DNA of 64,000 nt from Pseudomonadota bacterium (GTDB lineage Bacteria > Pseudomonadota > Alphaproteobacteria > Azospirillales > Azospirillaceae): the NCBI GenBank assembly GCA_023423695.1, contig JAFAFA010000046.1:1-64000 (forward strand). Direction: 5' to 3'. Of this stretch, positions 35,473-43,365 are shown piece after piece. Under the pieces are notes generated by a model. It was not told where the DNA came from. It did not search any database and saw nothing but the letters and a program-made list of their open reading frames with translations. Numbering within the stretch: the first letter of the stretch is position 1; each line of letters starts with the position of its first letter. The position numbers and the translations under genes are program-made.

Positions 35473-35612
35473 CCGGCGGTCCGTGCCCGCCACCGCCCGA
35501 ACGGGCCGGCAGCCTCAGCTTCCCGAAGGCTGGCTCCAACACCCACCGGAACGCCGGGCCTTACGCGCCTGTTGTCGGCCTGAAGACCCAACCGGCAGGA
35601 AGGAGCCTCGTC

Positions 35613-36218
35613 ATGCCACGCTATTCGGGGGCAGGCTATTCAAACGGAGAGAGCACGGGCTGGCTGTCGGCCCGCGGACTGGCGATGATGGCCGGCGGTG
35701 CTGCGCTGGCGGTGGTGGCGAGCCGGCTGCTGCCCCCGGTGGTGGCGCAGCTCGCCGGTTCGGCGCGCGCGTCGGCCGGCCGTGACGGTATCGACGCGCT
35801 GATCGACGACCACCGCCACATCCAGGCGCTGATGGTGGAGATGGTCAAGACGCCCATCGACGCGCCCGGCCGCCGCACCCAGCTGCTGCTGCGCCTGAAG
35901 CGCCGGCTTGCCGCCCATGCCATGGCGGAAGAGGACGTCGTCTATCCCATGCTGCACGACCAGGCGCAGAAGGCGGAGGACGCCAAGCATCTCTACGGCG
36001 AGCATGCCGAGATCAAGATGCATCTCTTCACGCTGGAACAGACGCCGAAGGACGATCCGCACTGGCTCGCCGTGGCGCTCGACCTGAAGCGCATCCTCGA
36101 CGGCCACATCCGGCAGGAGGAGGAGATCGACTTCCCGGCCCTGCGCAACAGCATGGACGACCGGCAGACCGCCACCATGTCCGGCGGCGTCGCCCGTGAA
36201 AAGGCACTGATCCTCTGA
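35613..36218 (+). CDS. Membrane-anchored hemerythrin HHE-domain protein
   Basis: 201 residues from ATG 35613 with GGAAGGAG upstream. One N-terminal hydrophobic segment (GLAMMAGGAALAVVASRLLPPVVAQLAG, about 22-49) is followed by a four-helix HHE domain whose iron ligands are visible: DDHRHIQAL, AAHAMAEEDVVYPML, YGEHAEIKMHLF and DGHIRQEEEIDFPAL. Such di-iron proteins bind O2 or NO or protect iron-sulfur proteins. It is followed after 98 bases by a zinc alcohol dehydrogenase gene. Confidence 0.9.
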   Translation: MPRYSGAGYSNGESTGWLSARGLAMMAGGAALAVVASRLLPPVVAQLAGSARASAGRDGIDALIDDHRHIQALMVEMVKTPIDAPGRRTQLLLRLKRRLAAHAMAEEDVVYPMLHDQAQKAEDAKHLYGEHAEIKMHLFTLEQTPKDDPHWLAVALDLKRILDGHIRQEEEIDFPALRNSMDDRQTATMSGGVAREKALIL

Positions 36219-36316
36219 CCATCGCCTTTCAGTGAAGGGCCGGCACCGGAACGCTCCGGCCGCCGGCCCTGTTGCTGAACGCAACCGTAACGAACGCGAA
36301 AGCCGGGGAGAGATCG

Positions 36317-37489
36317 ATGAGAGCACTGGTCTGGCACGGCGCCAACGACATCCGCTGCGACACGGTCCCGGATCCGGAGATCGAGCATCCGCGCGACGCC
36401 ATCGTCAAGGTGACGACCTGCGCCATCTGCGGGTCCGACCTTCACCTGCATGACCATTTCATGCCGGGAATGGAAAAGGGCGACATCGTCGGCCATGAAT
36501 TCATGGGCGAGGTGGTGGAGGTCGGGGCCGACGCCAAAAGCGCGCTGAAGGTCGGCGAACGGGTGGTGGTGCCCTTCACCATCTGGTGCGGCGAATGCGA
36601 CCAGTGCCGGCGCGGCAACTATTCGGTCTGCGAACGCTCCAACCGCAACAAGGCGCTGGCCGACAAGGTGTTCGGCCACACCACCGCCGGGCTGTTCGGC
36701 TACACCCACCTGACCGGCGGCTATGCCGGCGGACAGGCCGAATATGTGCGGGTGCCCTTCGCCGACCGCACCCACATCAAGATCCCCAGCGGGCTGACCG
36801 ACGAGCAGGTGCTGTTCCTGGGCGACATCTTCCCCACCGGCTGGCAGGCCGCCGCCCAGTGCGACATCCAGCCGGACGACACGGTGGCGATCTGGGGCTG
36901 CGGCCCGGTCGGGCAGATGACGATCCGCAGCGCGATCCTGCTGGGCGCCAAACAGGTCATCGCCATCGACCGCGTGCCGGAACGGCTGGCGATGGCCAAG
37001 GCCGGCGGCGCCATCACCATCAATTTCGAAGAGGAAAGCGTCGTCGAGCGGCTGAACGAGCTGACCGGCGGCAAGGGTCCGGAGAAATGCATCGATGCGG
37101 TCGGCATGGAGGCGCACGCCACCGCCACGCTCGACAGCATGATGGACCGCGCCAAGCAGGCGTTGATGCTGGAATCGGACCGCGCCCATGTGCTGCGCGA
37201 GATGATCTATGTCTGCCGCCCGGCCGGCACGCTGTCGATCCCCGGCGTCTATGGCGGGCTGATCGACAAGCTGCCCTTCGGCATGTCGATGAACAAGGGC
37301 CTGACATGGCGCATGGGCCAGACCCACGTCAACCGCTGGACCGACGACCTGCTGAACCGCATCCAGGAAGGACAGATCGATCCGTCCTTCGTCATCACCC
37401 ACACCGTTTCGCTCGATCAGGGCCCCGAGATGTACAAGACCTTCCGCGACAAGCGGGACGGCTGCATCAAGGTGGTCCTCAAGCCCTGA
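36317..37489 (+). CDS. Zinc-dependent alcohol dehydrogenase (formaldehyde-dehydrogenase-like MDR)
   Basis: 390 residues from ATG 36317 (GGGAGAG upstream). Catalytic zinc ligands lie in TTCAICGSDLHLHDHF and GHEFMGEVVE; the structural zinc cluster CGECDQCRRGNYSVC is complete. The NAD(P)-binding motif is WGCGPVGQMTIRSAILLGAKQVIAIDRVPER. The length and the insert after VGMEAHATATLDSMMDRAKQALML are typical of the glutathione-independent formaldehyde dehydrogenase-like subgroup; the actual substrate is not determined. A membrane protein gene starts nine bases after the stop. Confidence 0.92.
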   Translation: MRALVWHGANDIRCDTVPDPEIEHPRDAIVKVTTCAICGSDLHLHDHFMPGMEKGDIVGHEFMGEVVEVGADAKSALKVGERVVVPFTIWCGECDQCRRGNYSVCERSNRNKALADKVFGHTTAGLFGYTHLTGGYAGGQAEYVRVPFADRTHIKIPSGLTDEQVLFLGDIFPTGWQAAAQCDIQPDDTVAIWGCGPVGQMTIRSAILLGAKQVIAIDRVPERLAMAKAGGAITINFEEESVVERLNELTGGKGPEKCIDAVGMEAHATATLDSMMDRAKQALMLESDRAHVLREMIYVCRPAGTLSIPGVYGGLIDKLPFGMSMNKGLTWRMGQTHVNRWTDDLLNRIQEGQIDPSFVITHTVSLDQGPEMYKTFRDKRDGCIKVVLKP

Positions 37490-37498
37490 GGTGACGTC

Positions 37499-38038
37499 AT
37501 GGCCTATTACAACCGCTCCTCGACCGGAGACAACCTCGCCCGCGGGCTCGGCTGGTTCAGCATCGGTCTCGGCGTCGCCGAACTGATGGCCGGCCGGACC
37601 ATCGCCCGCTGGATGGGGATGGAGGACAAGACCAACCTGATCCGCGCCTATGGCGTGCGGGAAATCACTGCCGGCGTCGGGCTGCTGGCTCTCGGCGATC
37701 CCAAGCCATGGATCTGGAGCCGCATCGCCGGCGACGCCGTCGACATGGCGACGCTGGCCGCCGGCATGCAGGACAACCCCCGCGCCGGCAACGCCCGCAT
37801 CGCCTTCGGCGCGGTGGTGGCGGCGACGGCTCTGGACGTGGTCTGCGCCCAGAAGCTGCACCAGGAGGAGGCCTACTACCGCAGCCTGCCGGTCCCGGAC
37901 TACGGCGACCGCAGCGGCTTCCCCCGCCCGGTTTCCGCCATGCGCGGCGCCGCCAGCGACGCCCCCATCGGCGAGGACATGCGGACGCCGAAGATCCTGC
38001 AGTTCCAGACGGGCCAGAATCAGGTGGCAGGCTCCTGA
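37499..38038 (+). CDS. Membrane protein of unknown function, downstream of alcohol dehydrogenase
   Basis: 179 residues from ATG 37499; a GAGGTGAC ribosome site overlaps the previous gene's stop, so translation is coupled. It has about four hydrophobic segments: LARGLGWFSIGLGVAELMAG, REITAGVGLLALG, IAGDAVDMATLAAGM and IAFGAVVAATALDVVCA. The last 50 residues are polar. I recognise the general type, often adjacent to this class of alcohol dehydrogenase and labelled cyclase/dehydrase, but no function follows from the sequence. Confidence 0.8.
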   Translation: MAYYNRSSTGDNLARGLGWFSIGLGVAELMAGRTIARWMGMEDKTNLIRAYGVREITAGVGLLALGDPKPWIWSRIAGDAVDMATLAAGMQDNPRAGNARIAFGAVVAATALDVVCAQKLHQEEAYYRSLPVPDYGDRSGFPRPVSAMRGAASDAPIGEDMRTPKILQFQTGQNQVAGS

Positions 38039-38043
38039 CGCAC

Positions 38044-39582
38044 ATGCACCCGGCAGATCTGTTCATGGCCTTGTGGCGCCAGCTGCAGGAGCGCCGCAAT
38101 GAGGTCTGCGTCCTGGCCCAAGGCCTGGAGGCGGACCACGCGCGGGCCGGACGGCTGGCCGGGGAAGCGGCGGCGCAATTGCGGAAGGGCGCCGCCGCTC
38201 TGGAAGCATGGGTTGCGGACGGACTGGACCTCGACCGGGTTCTCGCAGCGGCGCAGGCCATCGACGGATGGTTCGCGCCGCTGGCTTCCCGCTATGACGT
38301 CCGGGCGGCCGAAGACCCGCTTCCCGCCGAACGGCTGGAGGCGCGCCGCCGCCTGAACCGCGACGGCCGCTTCAACGCCGATGCGGCGGACGGCCAGTTG
38401 ATCCTGCGCCCCGGACTGCTGGCGCGGGCCATGAACATCCGGGAAACGGCACCGCCGGGCGCCGATCCCGCCCGATTCGATCCCGTGGACCTGTTCGCCA
38501 GCCTGTTGGTCGTGCCGCCCAGCCTGCCAATAGAAGCCGAGCGCGACGGCGACCCGGACCGCCGCATTTCCGTGGAATACCGCCGGATCGCCGCGGTGTC
38601 CGACCAGGACCCGGCAGACCCCGGCTGGACGCCGGTCATCGGCATCGTCCCGCTGGCGGAGGCGGAGGACGACCTCGCCATCCGCCAGTTCCGCCGCGAC
38701 GGCGAGGACTGGTACGACCCCGCCCCGCGCGAGCTCGGCCGCCGCGCCGCCGACGCCATCGCCGGACTGGCGGAGCGGGGCGCCACCTTCGTGCTGTTCC
38801 CGGAGGTTTCCGTCGGGGCCAACACGCTGGACGCGATCCGCCAGGCCCTGCGTGCGCAGGCGGTGGACGGCCCCATCCGTTACGCCCTGGTCGGCGTGAA
38901 GGAGGAGGCGGAAGACGGCGGACGGCCGCACAACCGGGCGCTGCTGCTCGACCGCTGCGGTACGGTGATCGCCAGCCAGACCAAGCTGCATTGCTGGGAC
39001 CTGGACAGCGACCAGTGCCGCTCCTACGACCTGCGCGACCGCAACGGCCGGCTGCTGGACTGCGCACGCGAGGACATCGAGACCGGCGACTGCTTCACCC
39101 TGTTCGAACTGCCCGACCTCGGCCGGCTCGCCGTCGCCATCTGCGAGGATTTGGGGCGCTCGGAGCCCAGCGCCTGGATCGCGTCGGGCATGATGGTGGA
39201 CTGGCTGGTCACCCCGGTGATGGACAGCGGCCTGACCACCGAACGCTGGCAGGCGAAGGAAGGCGGTGCCTCGTCGCGCGCCGGCTATTGCCGGGTGATC
39301 GTCGCCAACAGCATGGCGCTGTCGCACCGCTTCAACCGCTACTGCCGCGCCAACGGCGAAGAGGACAAGATCATCGAGGAGTGCGGCGTCGCCCTGCTGT
39401 TCCAGCCGCGGGCCAGCCAAGCGGGCGCGCCCCGCATCCAATGCCTGACCCTGCCGCTGGCCGATCCCTCCCCCGGCCATGTCTGTGCCCGCTGGACGCC
39501 CGGCCGCTGGCCCGCCCTCCCCGATCCCGAACCGGCAGATCCCGAGCCGCCCGATCCCGAACCGGAGGAGAGCAGCGAATGA
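38044..39582 (+). CDS. Nitrilase-superfamily (carbon-nitrogen hydrolase) protein with N-terminal extension
   Basis: 512 residues from ATG 38044. The nitrilase core occupies about residues 200-480, with the catalytic triad visible as Glu254 (LFPEVSVG), Lys314 (QTKLHCWD) and Cys367 (VAICEDLGR). The first 190 residues are helical and of no family I know; the tail is a Pro-Glu-Asp repeat (DPEPADPEPPDPEPEE). No signal peptide. The gene overlaps the following winged-helix gene by ATGA, so the two products are made together. Nitrilase-fold enzymes cleave amides or nitriles; the substrate is unknown. The fixed partner suggests a dedicated two-protein system. Confidence 0.82.
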   Translation: MHPADLFMALWRQLQERRNEVCVLAQGLEADHARAGRLAGEAAAQLRKGAAALEAWVADGLDLDRVLAAAQAIDGWFAPLASRYDVRAAEDPLPAERLEARRRLNRDGRFNADAADGQLILRPGLLARAMNIRETAPPGADPARFDPVDLFASLLVVPPSLPIEAERDGDPDRRISVEYRRIAAVSDQDPADPGWTPVIGIVPLAEAEDDLAIRQFRRDGEDWYDPAPRELGRRAADAIAGLAERGATFVLFPEVSVGANTLDAIRQALRAQAVDGPIRYALVGVKEEAEDGGRPHNRALLLDRCGTVIASQTKLHCWDLDSDQCRSYDLRDRNGRLLDCAREDIETGDCFTLFELPDLGRLAVAICEDLGRSEPSAWIASGMMVDWLVTPVMDSGLTTERWQAKEGGASSRAGYCRVIVANSMALSHRFNRYCRANGEEDKIIEECGVALLFQPRASQAGAPRIQCLTLPLADPSPGHVCARWTPGRWPALPDPEPADPEPPDPEPEESSE

Positions 39583-40082
39583 GCGCATTGGAGCCGGCGC
39601 TGCGGTCGCTGACCGACTCGCTGCTGGATGCCGTCGCGCGTCAGGACTGGGCCGTCGCGGACGCCGAACTGGAAGCATTGGCGCAAGAGACCGTCGCCGC
39701 CATGGTGGCGAACCGGGCCGACGAGCTCGCAGTACTCGCCCGGCTGGTCGCGCGCTGCCACACGGCGCTGTCGCTGGCTGAAGAACTGGACGGTGGGGCG
39801 ATGCACCGGCTGGGGCAGTTGCGGGCGCTGGCGCTGACGATCGCCGCCGCCCGCGCGCGCACTCCGCCCCGTCCGGCCGAAGCGCTCCGCGCCCCCGGCA
39901 CGGCGGCCGCCGCGGTCCTCTCGGCGCTGGGCGCCGGTCCGCAGACCTGCCCCGCCCTGGTCGAGGCCACCGGCCTGTCGGCGGAGGAGGTGGGCAGCGC
40001 CCTGCCGGAGTTGCGCGCCGCCGACCTCGTCCATTCCTGGCCGGCGGGGCGGCTGACGGTCAACGCGCTCCGGTCCGGCTGA
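39579..40082 (+). CDS. Helical protein with C-terminal winged-helix-like domain, partner of nitrilase-like protein
   Basis: 167 residues from ATG 39579, coupled to the nitrilase-like gene by a 4-base overlap. The first 100 residues are Ala-rich helices (LRSLTDSLLDAVARQDWAVADAELEALAQETVAAMV...). The last 60, AAAAVLSALGAGPQTCPALVEATGLSAEEVGSALPELRAADLVHSWPAGRLTVNAL, read as an ArsR/MarR-like winged helix. It could bind DNA, or use the wing to bind its partner. I do not know the family. Confidence 0.75.
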   Translation: MSALEPALRSLTDSLLDAVARQDWAVADAELEALAQETVAAMVANRADELAVLARLVARCHTALSLAEELDGGAMHRLGQLRALALTIAAARARTPPRPAEALRAPGTAAAAVLSALGAGPQTCPALVEATGLSAEEVGSALPELRAADLVHSWPAGRLTVNALRSG

Positions 40083-40099
40083 CATCGGTCCACCTGGGC

Positions 40100-40483
40100 T
40101 CAGTCCACCTGAAACGTGTTCCGCAGCGTCCCGTCGGCGTTGACCATCTGGTAGCGGCCGTCGGGCAGCCGGTAGATCTCCATGCATTGCTGGCGGGGGT
40201 CCACGTCCAGCGTCAGGCAATAACGGTCGCCGGTGACCGCCCAGCGCCCGTATTCGTTGCCCTTGGCGCCGGAGATGACGATCGACCCGTCTTTGGAAAA
40301 GCGGTTGATGTAGGACTTGCCGCGCGGGTTGACGATGCTCAGCGTGTGGCCGCCCAGCAGGGTGGAGACCTCCGCCCCGGTCAGGCGCTGGGCGCCCTGC
40401 TTGCGGAAGTCGGGCTCAATCCCGGTGCAGGCGGACAGGCCAGCCAGAACGGCCAGCGCAGCGATCGGCAGCCGCTTGCGCAT
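40100..40483 (-). CDS. Putative lipoprotein of unknown function
   Basis: 127 residues from ATG 40483. The N-terminus MRKRLPIAALAVLAGLSAC is a textbook lipoprotein signal with lipobox LSAC, giving a lipid-anchored Cys at about residue 19. The mature part has LLGGHTLSIVNPRGKSYINRFSKDGSIVISGAKGNEYGRWAVTGDRYCLTLD, a small beta-rich domain with a pair of later Cys residues. An ATG at 40519 is possible but lengthens the signal unnaturally. It converges on the winged-helix gene with 17 bases between stops. Confidence 0.8.
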   Translation of the reverse strand: MRKRLPIAALAVLAGLSACTGIEPDFRKQGAQRLTGAEVSTLLGGHTLSIVNPRGKSYINRFSKDGSIVISGAKGNEYGRWAVTGDRYCLTLDVDPRQQCMEIYRLPDGRYQMVNADGTLRNTFQVD

Positions 40484-40749
40484 CGGCACCGGTGTGGTCG
40501 CGCGGGGTGGGACTTGCATCAGTCTGGTCGCCTTTTCCGGTTGTCTCACCTGCAAGATTGGCGGCGGACCCTCTCCGGGCAAGCGTTGGCTCTTCCAGCC
40601 AGGGGTTCCCTCCGATGCCCTGTGCCCGGTGGGCCGGTCGGCGTCCGGCGCCTCGAAGGCGTCGCCGGCATCCGGCGAGCGGCTGGCACCTATGGAGGCC
40701 CAGGTGGGGGCCAACGGGCAGGCCTGAGCCCGCCCGTCGACCGTCCCGG

Positions 40750-42060
40750 TCACGAAGACAGGGTCTTGTTGATCCGCAGCGCCACCAGCGTGCAGACCGC
40801 TCCCGACAGCAGGTAGAGGCCGGACGCGACCAGCCCGAACTGGCTGGACAGGTACAGCGCGACGAAGGGCGCGAAGCCCGCCCCGAACAGCCACGCCAGA
40901 TCGGAGGTCATGGCCGAGCCGGTGTAGCGGTATTGCTGGCTGAAGCCGGACGCCACCGACCCCGACGACTGGCCGAAGGACAGGCCGAGGATGACGAAGC
41001 CCACCACCATGAACACCGCCTCGCCCGTCTGCCCGCCGTCGAGCAGCAGGGGCGCGAAGCCGCTGAACACCGCGATGGCGGCGGCGCAGCTGCCCAGCAG
41101 GGTCCGCCGCCCGACCCGGTCGGCGATGTAGCCGGACGCGACGATGGCGGCGATGCCGAAGGCGGCGGCGATCACCTCGATCACCAGGAAAGCGCCGGTC
41201 TCGTGCTGCGCGTTCAGGAAGATCCAGGACAGCGGGAAAACGGTGACCATGTGGAACAGGGCGAAGCTGGCCAGCGGCGCGAAGGCGCCGATCACCACGC
41301 GCTTGCCCTCCATCTGCAGCGTCTCCACCACGGGGGCGGGCTGCAGTTCGCGGTTCGTGAAGAGCCGCTCGAACTCCGGCGTCTGGACCAGACGCAGCCG
41401 GGCGAACAGCGCCACCACGTTGATGGCGAAGGCCACGAAGAAGGGATAGCGCCAGCCCCAGGCGAAGAAATCCTCCGCCGACAGGTTGTTGACCATGTAG
41501 GCGAACAGGCCGCTCGCCACGATCAGGCCGATGGGCGCGCCCAGCTGCGGGATCATCGCATACCAGCCGCGCCGGTTCTCCGGCGCGTTCATCGCCAGAA
41601 GGGAGGCCAGCCCGTCCCAGGTGCCGCCCAGCGCCACGCCCTGCCCGACGCGCGACAGCGCCAGCAACCAGGCGGATGCGACGCCGATCGCCTCATATCC
41701 TGGTAGGAAAGCCAGCGCCACCGTCGACCCGCCCAGCAGGAACAGGGCGATGGTCAGCTTGGCGCTGCGGCCGTAATTGTCGTCGATGGCCATGAAGATG
41801 AAGGTGCCGATCGGCCGCGCGACGAAGGCCAGCGCGAAGATGGCAAAGGACCAAAGGGTGCCCGTCAGCGGATCGACATAGGGAAACACCAGCTTCGGAA
41901 AGACGATCACGGAAGCAATGGCGTAAACGAAGAAGTCGAAGAACTCGGAGGTTCGGCCAATGATCACGCCGATGGCAATTTCTCCGGGATTCACCCCGTG
42001 ATGCCGCGCGTTCACCAGCCTCGCATCCCGTTCGAACGCCGCGGTAGATGAAGTCATCAT
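40750..42060 (-). CDS. MFS transporter, metabolite:H+ symporter (MHS) type
   Basis: 436 residues with twelve membrane helices. The N-terminal GVIIGRTSEFFDFFVYAIASVIVFPKLVFP and the loop RPIGTFIFMAIDDNYGRSAKLTIALFLLGG match the MHS branch (shikimate, proline/betaine, dicarboxylate symporters). IADRVGRRTLLGSCAAAI is the second copy of MFS motif A. The substrate is unresolved. Start ATG 42060 (two ATGs in tandem) has GGAG about seven bases upstream. It is divergent from the cyo operon. Confidence 0.9.
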   Translation of the reverse strand: MMTSSTAAFERDARLVNARHHGVNPGEIAIGVIIGRTSEFFDFFVYAIASVIVFPKLVFPYVDPLTGTLWSFAIFALAFVARPIGTFIFMAIDDNYGRSAKLTIALFLLGGSTVALAFLPGYEAIGVASAWLLALSRVGQGVALGGTWDGLASLLAMNAPENRRGWYAMIPQLGAPIGLIVASGLFAYMVNNLSAEDFFAWGWRYPFFVAFAINVVALFARLRLVQTPEFERLFTNRELQPAPVVETLQMEGKRVVIGAFAPLASFALFHMVTVFPLSWIFLNAQHETGAFLVIEVIAAAFGIAAIVASGYIADRVGRRTLLGSCAAAIAVFSGFAPLLLDGGQTGEAVFMVVGFVILGLSFGQSSGSVASGFSQQYRYTGSAMTSDLAWLFGAGFAPFVALYLSSQFGLVASGLYLLSGAVCTLVALRINKTLSS

Positions 42061-42090
42061 GTCGGCTCCGGCTGCGTTATTTCGCTTGCG

Positions 42091-42106
42091 ATGATCCGTA
42101 GATCAT
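42091..42106. promoter_or_regulatory. Perfect inverted repeat ATGATC-CGTA-GATCAT
   Basis: Six-bp arms, 4-bp spacer, in the leader shared by the MHS transporter and cyoA, 30 bases upstream of the transporter start. Candidate operator. Confidence 0.4.
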
Positions 42107-42113
42107 ACAATAT

Positions 42114-42134
42114 GTCACCGCAACATTCGGTGAC
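42114..42134. promoter_or_regulatory. Perfect inverted repeat GTCACCG-N7-CGGTGAC
   Basis: Seven-bp arms with a 7-bp spacer between the divergent transporter and cyo genes. Arm length and spacing suit a dimeric regulator or a small hairpin in the leader RNA. Confidence 0.45.
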
Positions 42135-42160
42135 CTGTCAAGCGCGCAGGAGTCGGGGCA

Positions 42161-42177
42161 TTGGACAAATTGTCCAA
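42161..42177. promoter_or_regulatory. Perfect 17-bp palindrome TTGGACAA-A-TTGTCCAA, candidate operator of cyo
   Basis: Eight-bp arms around one base, 64 bases upstream of the chosen cyoA start. Such long exact dyads are typical repressor or activator sites. It also contains a TTG that could pass for a cyoA start with AGGAG ahead of it, a coincidence that I think is misleading. Confidence 0.55.
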
Positions 42178-42241
42178 TGTCGCCGCTGGGGCATGGACGC
42201 TAGCTGTCTCCCCAAAGCAAACCTTTGATACAGGTCCTGCC

Positions 42242-43351
42242 TTGAGCCGTTATCGCGCAATCGCCCTGCTGCCAGTGATGGCAGCGTTGAGTGGCTGCAA
42301 CCTGGTCGTGCTGAACCCGGCCGGCGACGTTGCCAGCCAGCAGGGAGACCTCGTGGTCATCTCCACCCTGCTGATGCTGCTGATCATTGTCCCGGTCATG
42401 GCGCTTACCGTGCTGTTCGCCTGGCGTTACCGTCAGTCGAATAACACAGCCCGCTACGAACCGGACTGGGACCATTCGACGCAGCTCGAACTGGTGATCT
42501 GGGCAGCCCCGCTGCTGATCATCATCTGCCTGGGGGCCATCACCTGGGTCACGACCCACAAGCTCGACCCCTACCGTCCGCTCGACCGCATCGCGGCCGA
42601 CAAGCCCCTGCCGGCCGGCGTCAAGCCGCTGGAGGTGCAGGTGGTGGCGCTCGACTGGAAATGGCTGTTCGTCTATCCCGAATACGGCATCGCGTCCGTG
42701 AACGAGATGGCGGCGCCGGTGGACCGGCCGATCCGCTTCAGCCTCACCGCCTCCACGGTGATGAACTCCTTCTACGTTCCGGCGCTGGCGGGCATGATCT
42801 ACGCCATGCCGGGCATGGAGACGAAGCTCCACGCCGTGATCAACGAGCCGGGGACCTACAAGGGTTTCTCGTCCAACTACAGCGGCGCCGGCTTCTCGCA
42901 CATGCGCTTCGCCTTCCACGGCCTGTCGAACCAGGATTTCGACGGCTGGGTGTCCAAGGTGAAGTCGGCGGGCACCCCGCTCGACCGCGACGCCTACATC
43001 GCGCTTGAAAAGCCGAGCGAGGCCGTTCCGGTCCAGCATTTCGGCACCGTCGATCCGAAGCTGTTCGGCGCCGTCGTGAACCTGTGCGTGCGCCCCGGCA
43101 CCATGTGCATGAGGGACATGGCCGCCATCGACCGTGCGGGCGGGCTGAACGCCGGCGGCATGGCCGCGGCCAACGGGATCCTGCGGGCCAACACGCTGGC
43201 CGGCTTCCCGGACACGCAGCCGACCGGCCTGTGCACCGTCGCCGAGGCGGTCGAGGCCGCCGCAAACTCGGGCGCCGTGCAGCGCCCCACCGTCACGCCG
43301 ATCAGCGCGTCCGCCTCCCCGGCCGGGCCGCAGCGGCTGGCCAATCCCTGA
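42242..43351 (+). CDS. cyoA: Cytochrome bo3 ubiquinol oxidase subunit II
   Basis: 369 residues from TTG 42242, giving SRYRAIALLPVMAALSGC, an ideal lipoprotein signal with Cys at residue 19. Two transmembrane helices follow (VVISTLLMLLIIVPVMALTVLFAWRYR and LELVIWAAPLLIIICLGAITW), then the periplasmic cupredoxin domain (VQVVALDWKWLFVYPEYGIASVNEMAAPV...STVMNSFYVPALAGMIYAMPGM). The CuA Cys/His ligand set of cytochrome c oxidases is absent, as in quinol oxidases. A TTG at 42161 with AGGAG in front is in frame and would add 27 residues, but it lies inside a perfect palindrome and spoils the signal. It is the first gene of cyoABCD-surf1. Confidence 0.93.
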   Translation: MSRYRAIALLPVMAALSGCNLVVLNPAGDVASQQGDLVVISTLLMLLIIVPVMALTVLFAWRYRQSNNTARYEPDWDHSTQLELVIWAAPLLIIICLGAITWVTTHKLDPYRPLDRIAADKPLPAGVKPLEVQVVALDWKWLFVYPEYGIASVNEMAAPVDRPIRFSLTASTVMNSFYVPALAGMIYAMPGMETKLHAVINEPGTYKGFSSNYSGAGFSHMRFAFHGLSNQDFDGWVSKVKSAGTPLDRDAYIALEKPSEAVPVQHFGTVDPKLFGAVVNLCVRPGTMCMRDMAAIDRAGGLNAGGMAAANGILRANTLAGFPDTQPTGLCTVAEAVEAAANSGAVQRPTVTPISASASPAGPQRLANP

Positions 43352-43365
43352 TTGGGCACAACGGC

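Noticed and set aside
40716..40740. Hairpin ACGGGC...GCCCGT after the MHS transporter (minus strand) as a terminator
   Set aside because: Only six paired bases, a 12-base loop and no T-tract; too weak to list.
42161..42241. Upstream TTG start for cyoA with AGGAG in front
   Set aside because: It adds 27 residues that ruin an ideal lipoprotein signal and lies inside a perfect 17-bp palindrome; kept only as an alternative start.
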